From assembly GCA_016110215.1 (NCBI GenBank), contig JADWQD010000004.1, forward strand, positions 2,852,001-2,916,000: a DNA stretch of 64,000 nucleotides. The letters run 5' to 3'. This DNA comes from Capronia americana. Taxonomy: Eukaryota > Ascomycota > Eurotiomycetes > Chaetothyriales > Herpotrichiellaceae. Of this stretch, positions 13,095 to 23,365 are shown piece after piece. The position numbers and the translations under genes were made by a program. The notes under the pieces were generated by a model. The model was not told the DNA's origin, searched no databases, and worked only from the letters and a program-made list of their open reading frames with translations. The stretch's first letter is position 1. Every line of letters begins with the position of its first letter.

Positions 13095-14493
13095 ATGCGC
13101 GCGACAACCAGCAGTTTGGCCCTCGTGGCTTTGGCAGCCAACCTCGCGGGCGCAGCACCCGTCTTGAAGCCCCGTTGGCAGGACCCAGTGCCCGAGGACT
13201 ACCTTGTCTCTCTCGGTGTCCGTCCTTACTACCTCATTCAGAATATGACGGACGGGCCCCTCAAGCAGCAGCTCGAGGCCTGCTACAATAAGCCCGTGGG
13301 TATTAACGCTTGGAGCATCGGCCATCGGGGCGGTGGTACCCTGCAGATCCCGGAAGAGACGACGCAGTCTACCGAGGCTGGTGCACGAATGGGCGCCGGT
13401 GTGCTCGAGTGCGATGTCGCGTTCACATCGGATCTCGAGCTCGTCTGCAGGCACGACATCTGCGACTTGCACACGACGACCGACATCCTGACCCGACCAG
13501 AGTTGGCAGCGAAGGTGAGTCAGTCCCAGTCAAGAGTGATGTGGTGGGAGGCCGAAAGCCATGGGTCTGGACTTCCGTTTCGAAGTTTGCTGACACTTTT
13601 CGCGACCAATTTAGTGCCGAGTCCCTTTCACACCGGCCAACGCAACAGCGCCGGCGAACGCTCTGTGCTGTACCGCCGACATCACATTGGCCGAGTACGG
13701 AACTCTGTGCAGCAAGATGGATGGCTTCAACGCAACCGCCACCACAGTCGAAGACTACCAACATGGCACTCCCTTTTTCCGAACCGACCTCTACAACACC
13801 TGCGGACAAGTCATGACGCTAGAGAGCTACATCGACCTTGTGGACTCCCTGCCAGGATACCGCAACTTCACGCCGGAGCTGAAGACACCTCCCAAGGCGG
13901 TCCCGATGCCGTTCAATGGCTACACGCAATCCCAGTATGCGCGGGACATGATCAACACGTTCGTCAAGAAAGGGATCGCGCCCGAGCGCGTGTGGCCCCA
14001 GTCGTTCAACCCGGCGGACGTCTACCTCTGGCTGAACGAGTTCCCACAGTGGGGCTCCCAGGCGGTCTACCTGGACGAGGACGCCGACGACGCGTCCAAC
14101 TACACCGCGGCGGTGGCCAAGTTGCCGGGCCTCAAAGCCGCAGGCGTCAACATCATCGCCCCACCTTACAACTACCTGCTCGCCATTGGCGGGCCCAACA
14201 ACGACACGATCGTGCCGTCGCTGTACGCCACGACCGCCAAGGAAGCCGGCCTGGACATCATCGCTTGGTCCTTCGAGCGGTCGGGTCCTCTGGACCTCGT
14301 CTACGCCGAAGACGACTACTACTGGTCGTCCATTGCCCCAATCATCTCCTACGACGGCCAGGAGTACGACGCCCTGGACGTGCTGGGCCGCGAAATCGGC
14401 ATCATCGGCATGTTTTCCGACTGGTCCGCCACCGTCAGCTACTATGCCAACTGCTTCGATTTGAAGGGTCCGGTAGGGGGCTCGTACTATTGA
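13095..14493 (+). CDS. Secreted glycerophosphodiester phosphodiesterase family protein
   Basis: Exons 13095..13514 and 13615..14493 encode 432 aa; the intron is 100 bp (GTGAGT...TTTAG). A signal peptide is clear (Met-Arg, a hydrophobic core SLALVALAANLAGA, then AAP). The GDPD barrel begins with IGHRGGG, followed by the acidic metal-site strand LECDVAFTSD and RHDICDLHTTTDIL. Later strands carry NFTPELKTPPK and, towards the end, GREIGIIGMFSDW. These enzymes hydrolyse glycerophosphodiesters to an alcohol and glycerol-3-phosphate. Several N-glycosylation sites (NMT, NAT, NFT, NYT) fit secretion. Fungal secreted members often have untested substrates, so the exact diester is inference. It lies 4.9 kb downstream of the phosphate transporter on the same strand, which may reflect phosphate scavenging. 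Confidence 0.88.
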
Positions 14494-14618
14494 GCGCGAG
14501 CCCGGGACGTGGTGGGAAGGGAAGCGAAGGGAAGGGAAAGAAAAGATACGACAAGAAAAGATAAAAGGACGGTGACCGTGAAGAGCACGACGATTAATGA
14601 AGCTGATGCCGTCGATGA

Positions 14619-14640
14619 GCCTGAGCATGAGCATGAGCAT
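14619..14640. repeat. GAGCAT tandem repeat
   Basis: CTGAGC is followed by three head-to-tail units of ATGAGC/GAGCAT, in the 3' flank of the GDPD gene. Confidence 0.6.
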
Positions 14641-14690
14641 CTATCTACCTGTATATAGTCAGTCCAGCCAAATGAGGAAGAAAGAAAATA

Positions 14691-14711
14691 CACACACACA
14701 CACACACACAA
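14691..14711. repeat. CA dinucleotide microsatellite
   Basis: About ten CA units run without interruption, immediately after an A-rich stretch. Confidence 0.9.
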
Positions 14712-15180
14712 CCAAGTCAGCGATGACAATGCAGTTGGGTCGTGTCGGGTTGAGTTCCTCTTTTGTACGGAGTTAGGAATGCTTTGCACTTGTGTTCTGT
14801 TCCGATACCGCTGACGAAACACCATCCACGGTACATCAGATAATCACAAATGTACATAGGACGGAGTAGGTGGAGTGCTCCTGTGCAACTGTGCTACATA
14901 CTGTGTACTTGTAGCGTGCGCACGTCATCCCGGCCGGTATTGTACTGTACATAGTGGAAGGCCCGGCTGTACTCGTCCTCGTACTCGTACTCGTCCCTTG
15001 TGTGTATGAATGTTAGTACTTGTACTCGGCACTCGGTACCTTATGTACTCGTAGCGTATCATAGCATAGGGTAGTACGGAGTCCGGAGTCCGGAGTACTG
15101 TAGTGCGTGAGCTACCTACCTACCTACTGTGTACTGTGTAGGTATGGAATTTGTGCACGAAGTTCATAAAGTAACGTTCA

Positions 15181-15247
15181 ATCCTAATCCTAATCCTAAT
15201 CCACACACACACACACACAGACAGATTGGGATTAGGATTGGGATTGG
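15181..15247. repeat. Inverted ATCCTA-type array around a CA microsatellite
   Basis: The left arm (15181-15202) is ATCCTA units. The centre (15203-15219) is an AC tract. The right arm (15224-15247) is GGATTA/GGATTG units, an imperfect reverse complement of the left arm. The arms could pair over about 20 bp with a few G-T mismatches. The unit is not the TTAGGG telomere repeat. Confidence 0.75.
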
Positions 15248-15266
15248 GAGTGGTTTGGGGTTGAGG

Positions 15267-15291
15267 ATCGTACTCGTACTCGTACTCGTAT
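15267..15291. repeat. TACTCG tandem repeat
   Basis: Three to four head-to-tail TACTCG units. The same unit recurs at about 14968-14995 in this spacer. Confidence 0.65.
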
Positions 15292-15831
15292 GTAAAAGAC
15301 GCAGATTGCCGTCGTGCTCGTACTGTGGCCGGGAGTAATTATGTACTGTCTACATAGGAGTAGGATAGTCTTGGTCGTTTCTCTTTCTCATTCTCGTTCT
15401 CCGCGAGCCCAGAACTTCCGAGAAGTGGGACGGTACAGCGTAGGACGGAGTCCAGCCACATGGAAATCCACAACTACGACGTACCGAGTACCTACCTAGG
15501 TTTCCCTCGCTTACTGCACTCGACGCGGACTGACGTCGTGGAGTTTCCTAGTGAAGTAAAGATAAAGCTGAAGCCACGTGCTTACACGAATCTTCAACCT
15601 CTCGGCTCCTTGATTCCCGACTCCCAACTCTCAGTTCTCGTCTCTACTCGTTCAAGATGGCAGATCTAGGATGTATATTTTGTAATCATATAAGTCTTCG
15701 TGTACGTGTACATGTACGTATTTAGCCTTGATCCGACGAAATCAGGACCTCGGAGAAGAAGATGGATGGCTCAAGGTCAAGAAACGCGTGTTCTCTCTTG
15801 TCGATTGCCAGTTTAGGATAAACACCATGTC

Positions 15832-17694
15832 TCAGCCATGCGTCTGGTTCCACTCTCTTAACCACGCCTTCACCGCTTGCAGCTCCCTGTCCTGAGCATC
15901 CTCCACAGCGGCCGGTACCTTGATGCTCTCGTTCTTGAACACGCCCGGGAGATCCCACTCATGGTACCCACCCTGAATGACGATCTGGGGTTCACTCACC
16001 GTCCCGTTTTTTCGTGCCCTGGGATTCGGCGTTCCGTCCTCAAGGAACTCCGCCAGCGGACCTACGGTGCGGTACCAATCTAGCTGGCCTGTCGAGATGG
16101 CCAGACGGGGGTAGCTCAAGTTGAAGCCGCCGTACTTGTTCATGCGCTCCAACACGGGGTCGTAGCTGATGTTATAAGTCCGGTGACATCGATCTAGGTA
16201 GTACGCCGGAGTCAGGGTGCGGGAGACGACGGGCAAAGCGTGGGGATGTCCCGGCGTGCCGGGGGTGTAGCCCGTTGAAAAACGGCCTGCCTCAGTGCAG
16301 ACGAGCCAGTCGTAGGGGGAGGGGGAGCCCAGGGAGAGGCAGTCTGCTACAGCCCGTCCTGTGCAGAAACTATAGGTGTTCCGGGCGTAGGAGAAGAGGT
16401 TGAGAAGCGGGTGGTACAGCGACGTTGCGTTGGGGGTTGCTGTCTCGTTGGCGTAGGAGAGGAGGGAGTGTGCTGTGGCTTGGAGGGAGGGGCCCGCTGA
16501 GGAGGGCGAGGTTTGTGAAGTCAGCATGTCGCAGTAGGAGCCCGGGCCTATGGGGCATTCTGTCAGTCCGATCACACGCCGAAGGCTGTACAAGCAAGAA
16601 GCTGCCTACCGGTGATTGGATCTGGCTCGGTATTCCATTCTTGTTCCCAAGTCCCCAGCCCGGTTGTCAGAAGAAATGCAATGTCGGGATACGTCGAAGC
16701 CTGCGAAGTATTGAGGGCGGACTTCAGCTCGGACAGTGCAGTCTTGTTGCCGCTTGTGTAGACGTTGTCCATCAGATTGGTCAACTGTTGAACCGTTTCG
16801 ACACATTTGGCAGGTCCGTATCGTCGAACCACGTCAAAGTACTGCCAGTCATCAATGAGCCCGGTCGTCACTCCGGAGGACGTCAGCCCGCCCCAGAAGA
16901 GATCCGGGTATTGAATGCGCGTGAAGGCAGATATGACGCCGCCGTACGAGCCGCCGAGTATGATCCAAGGTGTGCCAGGAGCGGTGAGGTTCCTATCCTC
17001 CAATCCCTCGAATGTCGCTCTCTGGGCGAAGTAAGCAAGATCTGCCAGCGCCTGCTCGGTGCTATGGAAGCGGAGATTTTCAGTCGTGTATTGGGGGTAG
17101 GAGACGATGGAGCCACCGCTATAGTATCTGTACACCAAGTCAGACACACGGGGGTTGGAGCACCGAGACTGGGTATCTTGTACCTCTGACCCCAAAGCAC
17201 CGCAATCCCGCCTGTTGCGTTGGCGATCTTATGCAAAAGCCCTTTCTGCATCCACTGGAAATCGTAGCTGGGATCGTCTTCGCCCAAGGCGTGTACTATC
17301 ACAGGCCCGCCTGGGACGTAGTTGCTTGTATCGACCCAGTAGAGCTGCTGAAACGTGGCATTCGTGTGTGGGGCGTAGCGGGTGATGTTGTGGAAGTGGT
17401 CGATCGGCATAGTAAAGTTTTGCTGTCTGCTTCCACGTCAGTTGCGCTTTGCGCGCCCCGTCGTGATTGAGAGGGAGAACGTACGGATACATGGCGAGGA
17501 GGTTGTTTCCTTGCGCCTGCCGTTCGGTGACAAGTGGTCCCTCCTGGAAGGCCCTGCTCAGCAGTAAGACATTGCTCCGAGAGATCGAATCGCCCATTGG
17601 AAACTTACCATCCTGCTCCAGCTGTCAGGAGAAGCGTAAACAGTGCTAAAGTAGCGACCATCTTGCAGACGTACAGAACCCTTGGCCTATCCAT
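15832..17694 (-). CDS. Secreted serine carboxypeptidase, family S28
   Basis: Five exons on the minus strand: 17694..17609, 17553..17485, 17426..17184, 17127..16610 and 16559..15832 (547 aa). All introns are GT-AG and 50-58 bp. Family S28 holds lysosomal Pro-X carboxypeptidase-like and fungal prolyl or tripeptidyl peptidases. A signal peptide follows either Met at 17694 or the in-frame Met at 17661 (VATLALFTLLLTAGAG). After it come PIDHFHNITRY and GGPVIVHALGEDD. The nucleophile is Ser193 in LGGSYGGVISAF. Asp466 in STGQLDWYR and His505 in GGYHEWDL complete the likely triad. Several N-glycosylation sites fit secretion. The closest pattern match is the acidic-pH secreted peptidase group; substrate preference is inferred. 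It is divergent from the trypsin-fold gene at 18925. Confidence 0.9.
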
Positions 17695-18924
17695 TCTCAC
17701 GACGCGACGCACCTGACATTTTTATACGCCATCCTCAAGACGTTGGTGTACACGGCTATCGGCATGTGGTCCCTGAATGTACACAGTCCGGAAGACGAAC
17801 GCGTGTCACGTTGCTGCGCCATCGGGGCAGATCTGCAGGCGTGGTCGCCTAATGTGGGATCCGGGGTAGAGGCCTAGTGGAAGTGCTGGGTTTACCGCAG
17901 TAATTACACCGCAGGGCGCGAGGGATCAATTGCTTCAGCCTGGCCCATTCGGAAGGTCATGCACAGATCGACACCATCTCACGTACTCTGTGCATTCAAG
18001 AAATACCGTAATGGGTACCGGGTGGAAGGCGTGCCCCCCACGAGAGAATGTTGTACGATTGGTTAAGCAATCTTGGCACCGCCACTGGAGTACGTACGAC
18101 ATACTCCATGTTGGACTTCTGCACTGAACGATCAATTTCCAGCTTCCCTGGAATTACACCTTGGAGACCAATAAATCGCGCTGCGACTGTTTCGGATCAT
18201 GAATTTCGGAATGCCTGTACTGTCCGAGGTCCGGGACCTGAGCCTTCTTCTCAAAAGAGACCTCCTTGTCACGTCCTTAGCCCTATGGCTGAAATATCTC
18301 GCACATTGCTAAGTACGCATGGCATGAAGACAGAAGCATCGTTAGAAAGAAACGTCGAGATTGAGAGGGTCAACGCGGATTGAGGGACTGTAGGATCAAG
18401 AGGCTCTTCCAGTCAAGGTTGCTTTACATGGGAATCATCTCTTCCATGGAAGTCTGCACAAGTCGTGAGTACCAACCAACCTGATTTTCACATTTCCTCA
18501 CCTTGGGCTGTCTGAGTTCAAATCTCAACTGGTTGCCCCTGCGACCAGCCGACTGCCCTTCAGCTGATCACTGCAGTTACCCGCACCGCTACAGGCCGCA
18601 GTGACTGATTTCAGTGACGTCGCTGTCACTAGGTATCACGCCCACCGTTAGTGACATCGCGGTCATAAATGCGCAAACCCTAGCGCGCCGTCAAAACATT
18701 TTCTGTCTGTCTTGACCACCTTCAGGCCGCGATCGCACGCAACCTACCATCGGTCTCCATTCTAAGATCATCCCTAGTGGATCTGGTATGCTCTCTCCCC
18801 TCTAGTAGAATATGGCTGACTGACTTGACGCAGATTGAGCACTGACCGCGTTTTTTCCTTGTCCTTTCTGCTTGGCAAGGGCAGTGAAGCAAACACGTGA
18901 GGAGGCATACTGCTTTGTCTTCAA
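17695..18924. promoter_or_regulatory. Divergent promoter region of two peptidase-like genes
   Basis: No coding sequence is supported in these 1.2 kb between the S28 peptidase (-) and the trypsin-fold gene (+). Two related palindromes lie at 18614-18665. A TTCAAAT-containing stretch near 18510 resembles a tRNA T-arm but lacks the rest of a tRNA. Confidence 0.55.
18614..18665. promoter_or_regulatory. Paired GTGAC-N6-GTCA palindromes
   Basis: GTGACGTCGCTGTCAC (18614-18629) and GTGACATCGCGGTCA (18651-18665) share GTGACRTCGCKGTCA, an inverted repeat with a 6-nt spacer. The copies are 37 bp apart, about 3.5 helical turns. The first contains TGACGTCG, a CRE-like core. They sit 260-310 bp upstream of the trypsin-fold start. 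A dimeric (bZIP-like) site is plausible but unproven. Confidence 0.5.
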
Positions 18925-20507
18925 ATGGATCCCATGGCTCCCGAAACTGCCTCAAAATCTCAAACACCCCCATATATCTCTGGCCTCTTTGGCCGCCGCC
19001 CTTCTTCTTCTTCTTCCTCATCCGCTCAACCCTCTACTTCCAGCCGCCGTCCACAAGACAGATCCGCTCTCATGGATAAAGACTTGTTGCAACGAAACGT
19101 CTTTGTCTGGCCACCAATTGTGCCACAAGATACTGAGGACTCAGAAGCTATGGACGCAACCGCACCAAGCACACCAAATCGCAATCTAGCCGCCTCGTCC
19201 CCCACACCGGAGAAATTGTCACCACCACCCTCCCAGGACTTCTCCGGAATGACTGCCACCAAGAGCGGATCTGGCGAACTATCTCTATTCTACGTTCTAG
19301 ATTCGAAGGGAAGGTTAGTGGGGGACATGGACAAACTCATGGAACTGAGCAAGAAGGAAGGCGGCTTCATGGTAGGTTGACCTGGGAATTACCCCCCAAA
19401 GAGCCAGCTGACATCTTAGCAGGCACTGAGCGAACTTATGAAGCCTGGTCTGGCAGCTGTCCAGTTGACTGTTCAACATCCAGACCCATTTGCTGCATCT
19501 GTGTCCTTGTCCGGCTTTCGCCTTCGTCACAATGGTACCGACGCAGTCGTCACGTGTTCTCATTTTGTGCAATGGCCCGAGGTGCAAGAGAAGTTTGACA
19601 AGCTTGCTCAAGGGTACATCACCATGACAGGTGGTGTGACGGCTACAGCCTCTCATGTCAGTTCAGGTACGTATACGAACGAGAGGATTGTGTATACAAT
19701 GCTGATCAGAAGAAGCGATCCCCGACCCGAACCCTTTCAGCCTCCAACTTGTCGCAGTCCATCGCGCGTGGGACCTTGCGATCTTTCGTATCGTAGAGAA
19801 GCCTCTGTATGATGACGTTTGGGGCGACTTTGTCGATTTCCACAACCTTCATTTCACGACCAGAGAGGATTGGGATGGACTTGGTCAACTTGATCTCTGG
19901 TGGTCCGTGGGATACAACCTGAACTACAACGAGGCAGAGTTCCAGAGCAGCTGGGATTGGTTTTGGAAGCGACAAACCCCCGAAGTACGAAACGAAATCA
20001 TCGCGAGATATGTATGTGAATCCCCCAGTCAGACGATTCCAAGGCTAACCATTCCTTCAAGGGGTTTGACGGCAAGTCTAAGCCATCCAACGAGATCCTG
20101 AAACCCAATTTGCGAACCGTCTGCTTCGGAACACTTGATGAGAAGTCGCCAACCGGCTTCCCGGAAGTGGCCCACCAGATGGCTATCAATCTCAGCGCAT
20201 GGCATGGCCGCTCTGGTTCGATGGTGTGCACCCGTTCTCCTCCAGAAGTGCGACAACGAGATGATCCCGGAAAATCCCCCGTCTCTATCTGCGGTGTGGG
20301 TAGGTGTCTTTCCAATCCATCACTACTTTCTGCATTCATCTAACTTGCCTCTTTACAGTTGTGGGGGGCCATGCGAGGAGCGATCAAAACGCCATGATTC
20401 TCTTCACCAACGATATGAAGGATTGGTTTTCCAAGGCGTTGGAGCCAGGCGACGACTTCAAGGTCAACGACAAAGAGTTCCACCAACGATTCGTCACGGC
20501 GCCTTGA
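18925..20507 (+). CDS. Trypsin-fold serine peptidase-like protein, uncharacterised
   Basis: Five exons (18925..19371, 19423..19666, 19710..20011, 20062..20299, 20359..20507) encode 459 aa; introns are 43-59 bp and all GT-AG. There is no signal peptide. The first 110 residues are low-complexity (a Ser run, then Pro/Ala-rich). From about residue 115 a folded region follows. I read a chymotrypsin-like triad: His196 in VVTCSHFV, Asp252 in HRAWDLAIF and Ser382 in HGRSGSMVC, in the right order and with family-like local motifs (H after a C/S turn, DLAI, G-x-S-G). Between Asp and Ser lies a Trp-rich insert (LDLWWSVGYN, SSWDWFWKR). The C-terminus reads GGHARSDQNAMILF. I do not recognise a named family. 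It may be an intracellular protease or an inactive relative. Confidence 0.72.
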
Positions 20508-21504
20508 TAAGGAGCAGTACCACGGTTTTGGCTGATGCTGAAGCCGCGGCAGGCACTAGGTGATCGACTTGCTGGTTAAGCAGTGGACAACACACAATCT
20601 TCCTTAGGGTCCTGAGCATTAGGAAATTGTTTCTTTTGTTTGCATTGTCAGGATAGCTTCGACAGGAGAAATGGTCAGACCTTGAGGTCGACAGATACTC
20701 GGCGAAAGACGTCGGTTCAGACAGAAAAGCACTACTACTAGAATTCAAAAGTTTACGTGTTCAAGCGCCCGTGGGCTGATCCCGCCTGTCCCGGCGACCT
20801 CTATCTTCATTTCGTCGCCGAAGCTATCCGGTGGGGAGATAAGTCAGCAACTCGCCATCAAGCAGGCAGCACGGCAATCGACCAGGGGCGCAAGATCACG
20901 TACATTTGATCAATATCATGTACGCGGGATGCGTATCTGCTCCGTTAGAGTCCGTCTGTGCAACCACTCCTTTCCTTTCCTTTCACACTCGCACTAGAGG
21001 CATACGGAGAGCGCACGAGTGCTGTACCTCCAAGGAAATCAAGGCTGTTCACCAACCGACTAATCGACCGTCGACGATAACACCAACATAATTTGACTCT
21101 GCCCTCCGTGCCTCCGCGCGGGTCGCCTCTCGAAGTTTCCGGTATGGTTAGGTCTCGAGACGGTGCTGGCAGAAAATTGCTCCGCCTACGGTAGATCCAG
21201 CCGACAGATCCAGGCCTTAGGCTGAACGAAGGAAGGCCAGCTTGTTGCGCCATGTGCACTCCGCGTTTGAAGGACGCGAGCATAAATGATAGTGGTCAAT
21301 CCTGGCACGAAAGTTTGTCTGCGTCTGTCCAACCCGAAGACATTTGCTGGAAAACGGGCCAGAGAGAGCAAACTCAGCAGGTCGGTTGAGAACCGGAATT
21401 ACAATCCAGTCGGGCCCTACATAGAGCATTCATCCGCCGTGTGCGATGGTTGGTGGCTCTCGTATCTATCGCCTTCCGCTGGTGTTGCCGCGATTCAAAT
21501 GCAG
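20508..21504. other. Intergenic region between convergent genes, nothing recognised
   Basis: One kilobase between the 3' ends of the trypsin-fold gene and the LaeA-like methyltransferase. No frame has a recognisable domain, and no strong repeat is seen. Confidence 0.5.
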
Positions 21505-22596
21505 TCACGGTCCCGGTTTTCGACCATATACATTGAAACTGGGTTCGATAGTCAGTTAGTTGTGGAGGGACAGAGATATTAAAGAGGAAAAAACGCCAAA
21601 TCAAAGTACCCACAATTTGACATATGTATGGATGTTCCGGTCAAGAATCTCCCTTCGTGTGTAGGCGAGCATGACCTCAAGCCGGGTACGATCCATGCCC
21701 AGCAGGGCGGTCGCCCCCCTCTCAAACCCAGCCTGAGCGTACTGGAAGAAGTTCTGCGTCTCGAGCTTTCCGATCGTCTTCAGTCGCCGGTCCTTCGGCC
21801 AGTCATTCGTGGGCATCTTGAATATAGTCTCGTGCACGTCTTCGAAGCCCCTGTCCAAGAGCTGATCCTTCCACAGCCGGCAGGCGTAACCGTCCAGGCC
21901 CATCGCCTCTGCTATTTTGAAGAACATCTTGCCCATTTCGGCGTACTGAGAGTCCGGGGGACATGTTCCGTCATCGCAACCGACGTCGGGGACCGTGACG
22001 GAGAGTTCGAGATATCCGCCAGGTCGAAGATGCTCATATGCCTGTGAGATGAGCGCGGGCCAGTCTCGAATAGCGAAGAGAAATTCCCTGGCGTGGATCA
22101 AATCGAACGAGTTCTTACGGAACTCCCAGCTGGTCTCCACGTCGAGGATCTCGAACTGGCAGTTAGGAGACACCCAGCTTGGTTGGACCGCGGCAATGTC
22201 GACGCCAACCACCCGTGCTGAGGGATAGAGGTCGGCGGCCTCAATGGCCCAGATTCCGCTGCCGGTGCCCAAGTCCAGGATGTTCTGCGGGTGCGGATCG
22301 ATCGGCGCGAGGTGAAGGCGTCCTTCATACATCAAGAAGAACTTGTAGTGTTGAAGGTCATTGCGATCCTGTTCCTCGTCGTCGATGGGGAGTCCGTAAA
22401 AGTGTTTTCCGTACGACGCCCAGCGGCGACCGTACTCCTCGATGCCGTTGCGGATCTCTGATGCTATGCTGTGCTGACGGGTCAGGAATCAGTCCCCGGA
22501 ACCAGAGGTGTGTCCGTACCTTGTCACGTAGCTGGTGCCTGTCGAGTTGGTGTCGTAGCCCTCGTCATCCACGGCGATGTGCTGGTCAGGCTCCAT
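21505..22596 (-). CDS. LaeA/UmtA-like SAM-dependent methyltransferase
   Basis: Three exons on the minus strand: 22596..22520, 22468..21614 and 21538..21505 (321 aa). The first intron (51 bp) joins YVT to SIASEIRNGIEEYG. The last intron (75 bp, GTGGGT...CTAACTGAC...CCCAG) is needed to give the family C-terminus VYGRKPGP; unspliced, the frame stops at 21601 after WVL. Motif I is ILDLGTGSGIWAIEAAD, followed by VVGVDIA, then the acidic post-I loop and LRPGGYLEL. The N-terminal block YGLPIDDEEQDRNDLQHYKF is diagnostic of this fungal group. LaeA itself is a nuclear regulator of secondary metabolism, but most of its many paralogues have no assigned substrate. It is divergent from an O-methyltransferase with shared promoter boxes. 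Confidence 0.88.
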
Positions 22597-22928
22597 GTGA
22601 GGTGGCGAGAAGACTGATCTGCAACTCGCGTGTCAAGGTCGCGTGCTCAGCGGTCGGAGGAGAAGAACCTGAGAGGTTTTCGAGGAAGGCGGGAGGAGCC
22701 ATGAAGGAGGGGCTGCGATACGCCTTATACATTGGGTGGGTAAAAAACGATAAGGTTCACGCCGGATTGATGGGGAGGCAGGGGGGAAGCTCATTCTCAC
22801 GCATCATCCGGCCTTGGGGGTGTGTACTCGTAGATGCTCGGGAGGCGTTGGTGCAACCTTGGAAACGGGGCTGGCCGGAAACCTCAGCCTGGCTTTCGCC
22901 GAGGGCCCATCTGCCCATCTGCCACGTG

Positions 22929-23013
22929 CCGCCTAAGCACCTAGCCTAGCCGCCTAAGACGTCGCACAATCGCCATCCCGGGCTGCGACATATCCGGCAT
23001 GAATCCCGCCTAA
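22929..23013. promoter_or_regulatory. Three CCGCCTAA boxes
   Basis: Identical octamers lie at 22929-22936, 22950-22957 and 23006-23013, all in the same orientation. A relaxed copy (CCGCCTTTAA) follows at about 23043. They are placed between two divergent methyltransferase genes and begin with CCG, as do many Zn2Cys6 half-sites. Function is inferred only. Confidence 0.5.
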
Positions 23014-23309
23014 ATCCGAGCGTTGCACAACTGAGAAAAACCCCGCCTTTAAGCTACTACAATAGTTAGTCTGATGGCGTCTCGTGTCCTTCACATGCAC
23101 CAGAATGTCGCGAGGTGATCTGGAACCTGCAAGCGAGGCGTTCTAGCAGAACGATGAGCTGTCCTGTGGGCTCCCGAGGCCACTTCCAGATTAGCACGAT
23201 CCTTTGCGACCGATGCCACATGGACGCAGGCCATCCCTGGCTGGCTTGCAACTGCAGATACGATCGACGACGTTTCCTGCGTAAAGACTTCAAGCCACGA
23301 TAAGGGGTC

Positions 23310-23342
23310 GTGTTTGTGTTTGTGTTTGTGTATGTGTCTGTG
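23310..23342. repeat. TGTGTT-type tandem repeat
   Basis: Three TTTGTG units are followed by TATGTG and TCTGTG. The tract ends 24 bp before the O-methyltransferase start codon and so probably lies in its leader. Confidence 0.7.
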
Positions 23343-23365
23343 TACAAAGTCACTCACCCTCAAGA

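Larger units (their letters stand above)
14494..15831. other. Simple-repeat-rich intergenic region
   Basis: This 1.3-kb spacer between convergent genes has no supported gene. It contains GAGCAT repeats, a CA microsatellite, interspersed TACTCG repeats, and an inverted ATCCTA/GGATTA array separated by a second CA tract. Short GTAC-rich words (GTACTGTAC, TGTACTTGTAC) recur between them. Confidence 0.7.
22597..23365. promoter_or_regulatory. Divergent promoter of two methyltransferases
   Basis: This 769-bp spacer separates the starts of the LaeA-like gene (-) and the O-methyltransferase (+). It holds three CCGCCTAA boxes, one CACGTG at 22923-22928, and a TGTGTT-rich tract just upstream of the O-methyltransferase ATG. 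Confidence 0.6.

Noticed and set aside
15181..15247. Interstitial telomere
   Set aside because: The unit is ATCCTA/TAGGAT, not the TTAGGG/CCCTAA telomere repeat of filamentous fungi.
18470..18540. Possible tRNA near a TTCAAAT box
   Set aside because: The T-arm-like stem exists, but no acceptor pairing of the right length, D-arm or anticodon arm could be built.
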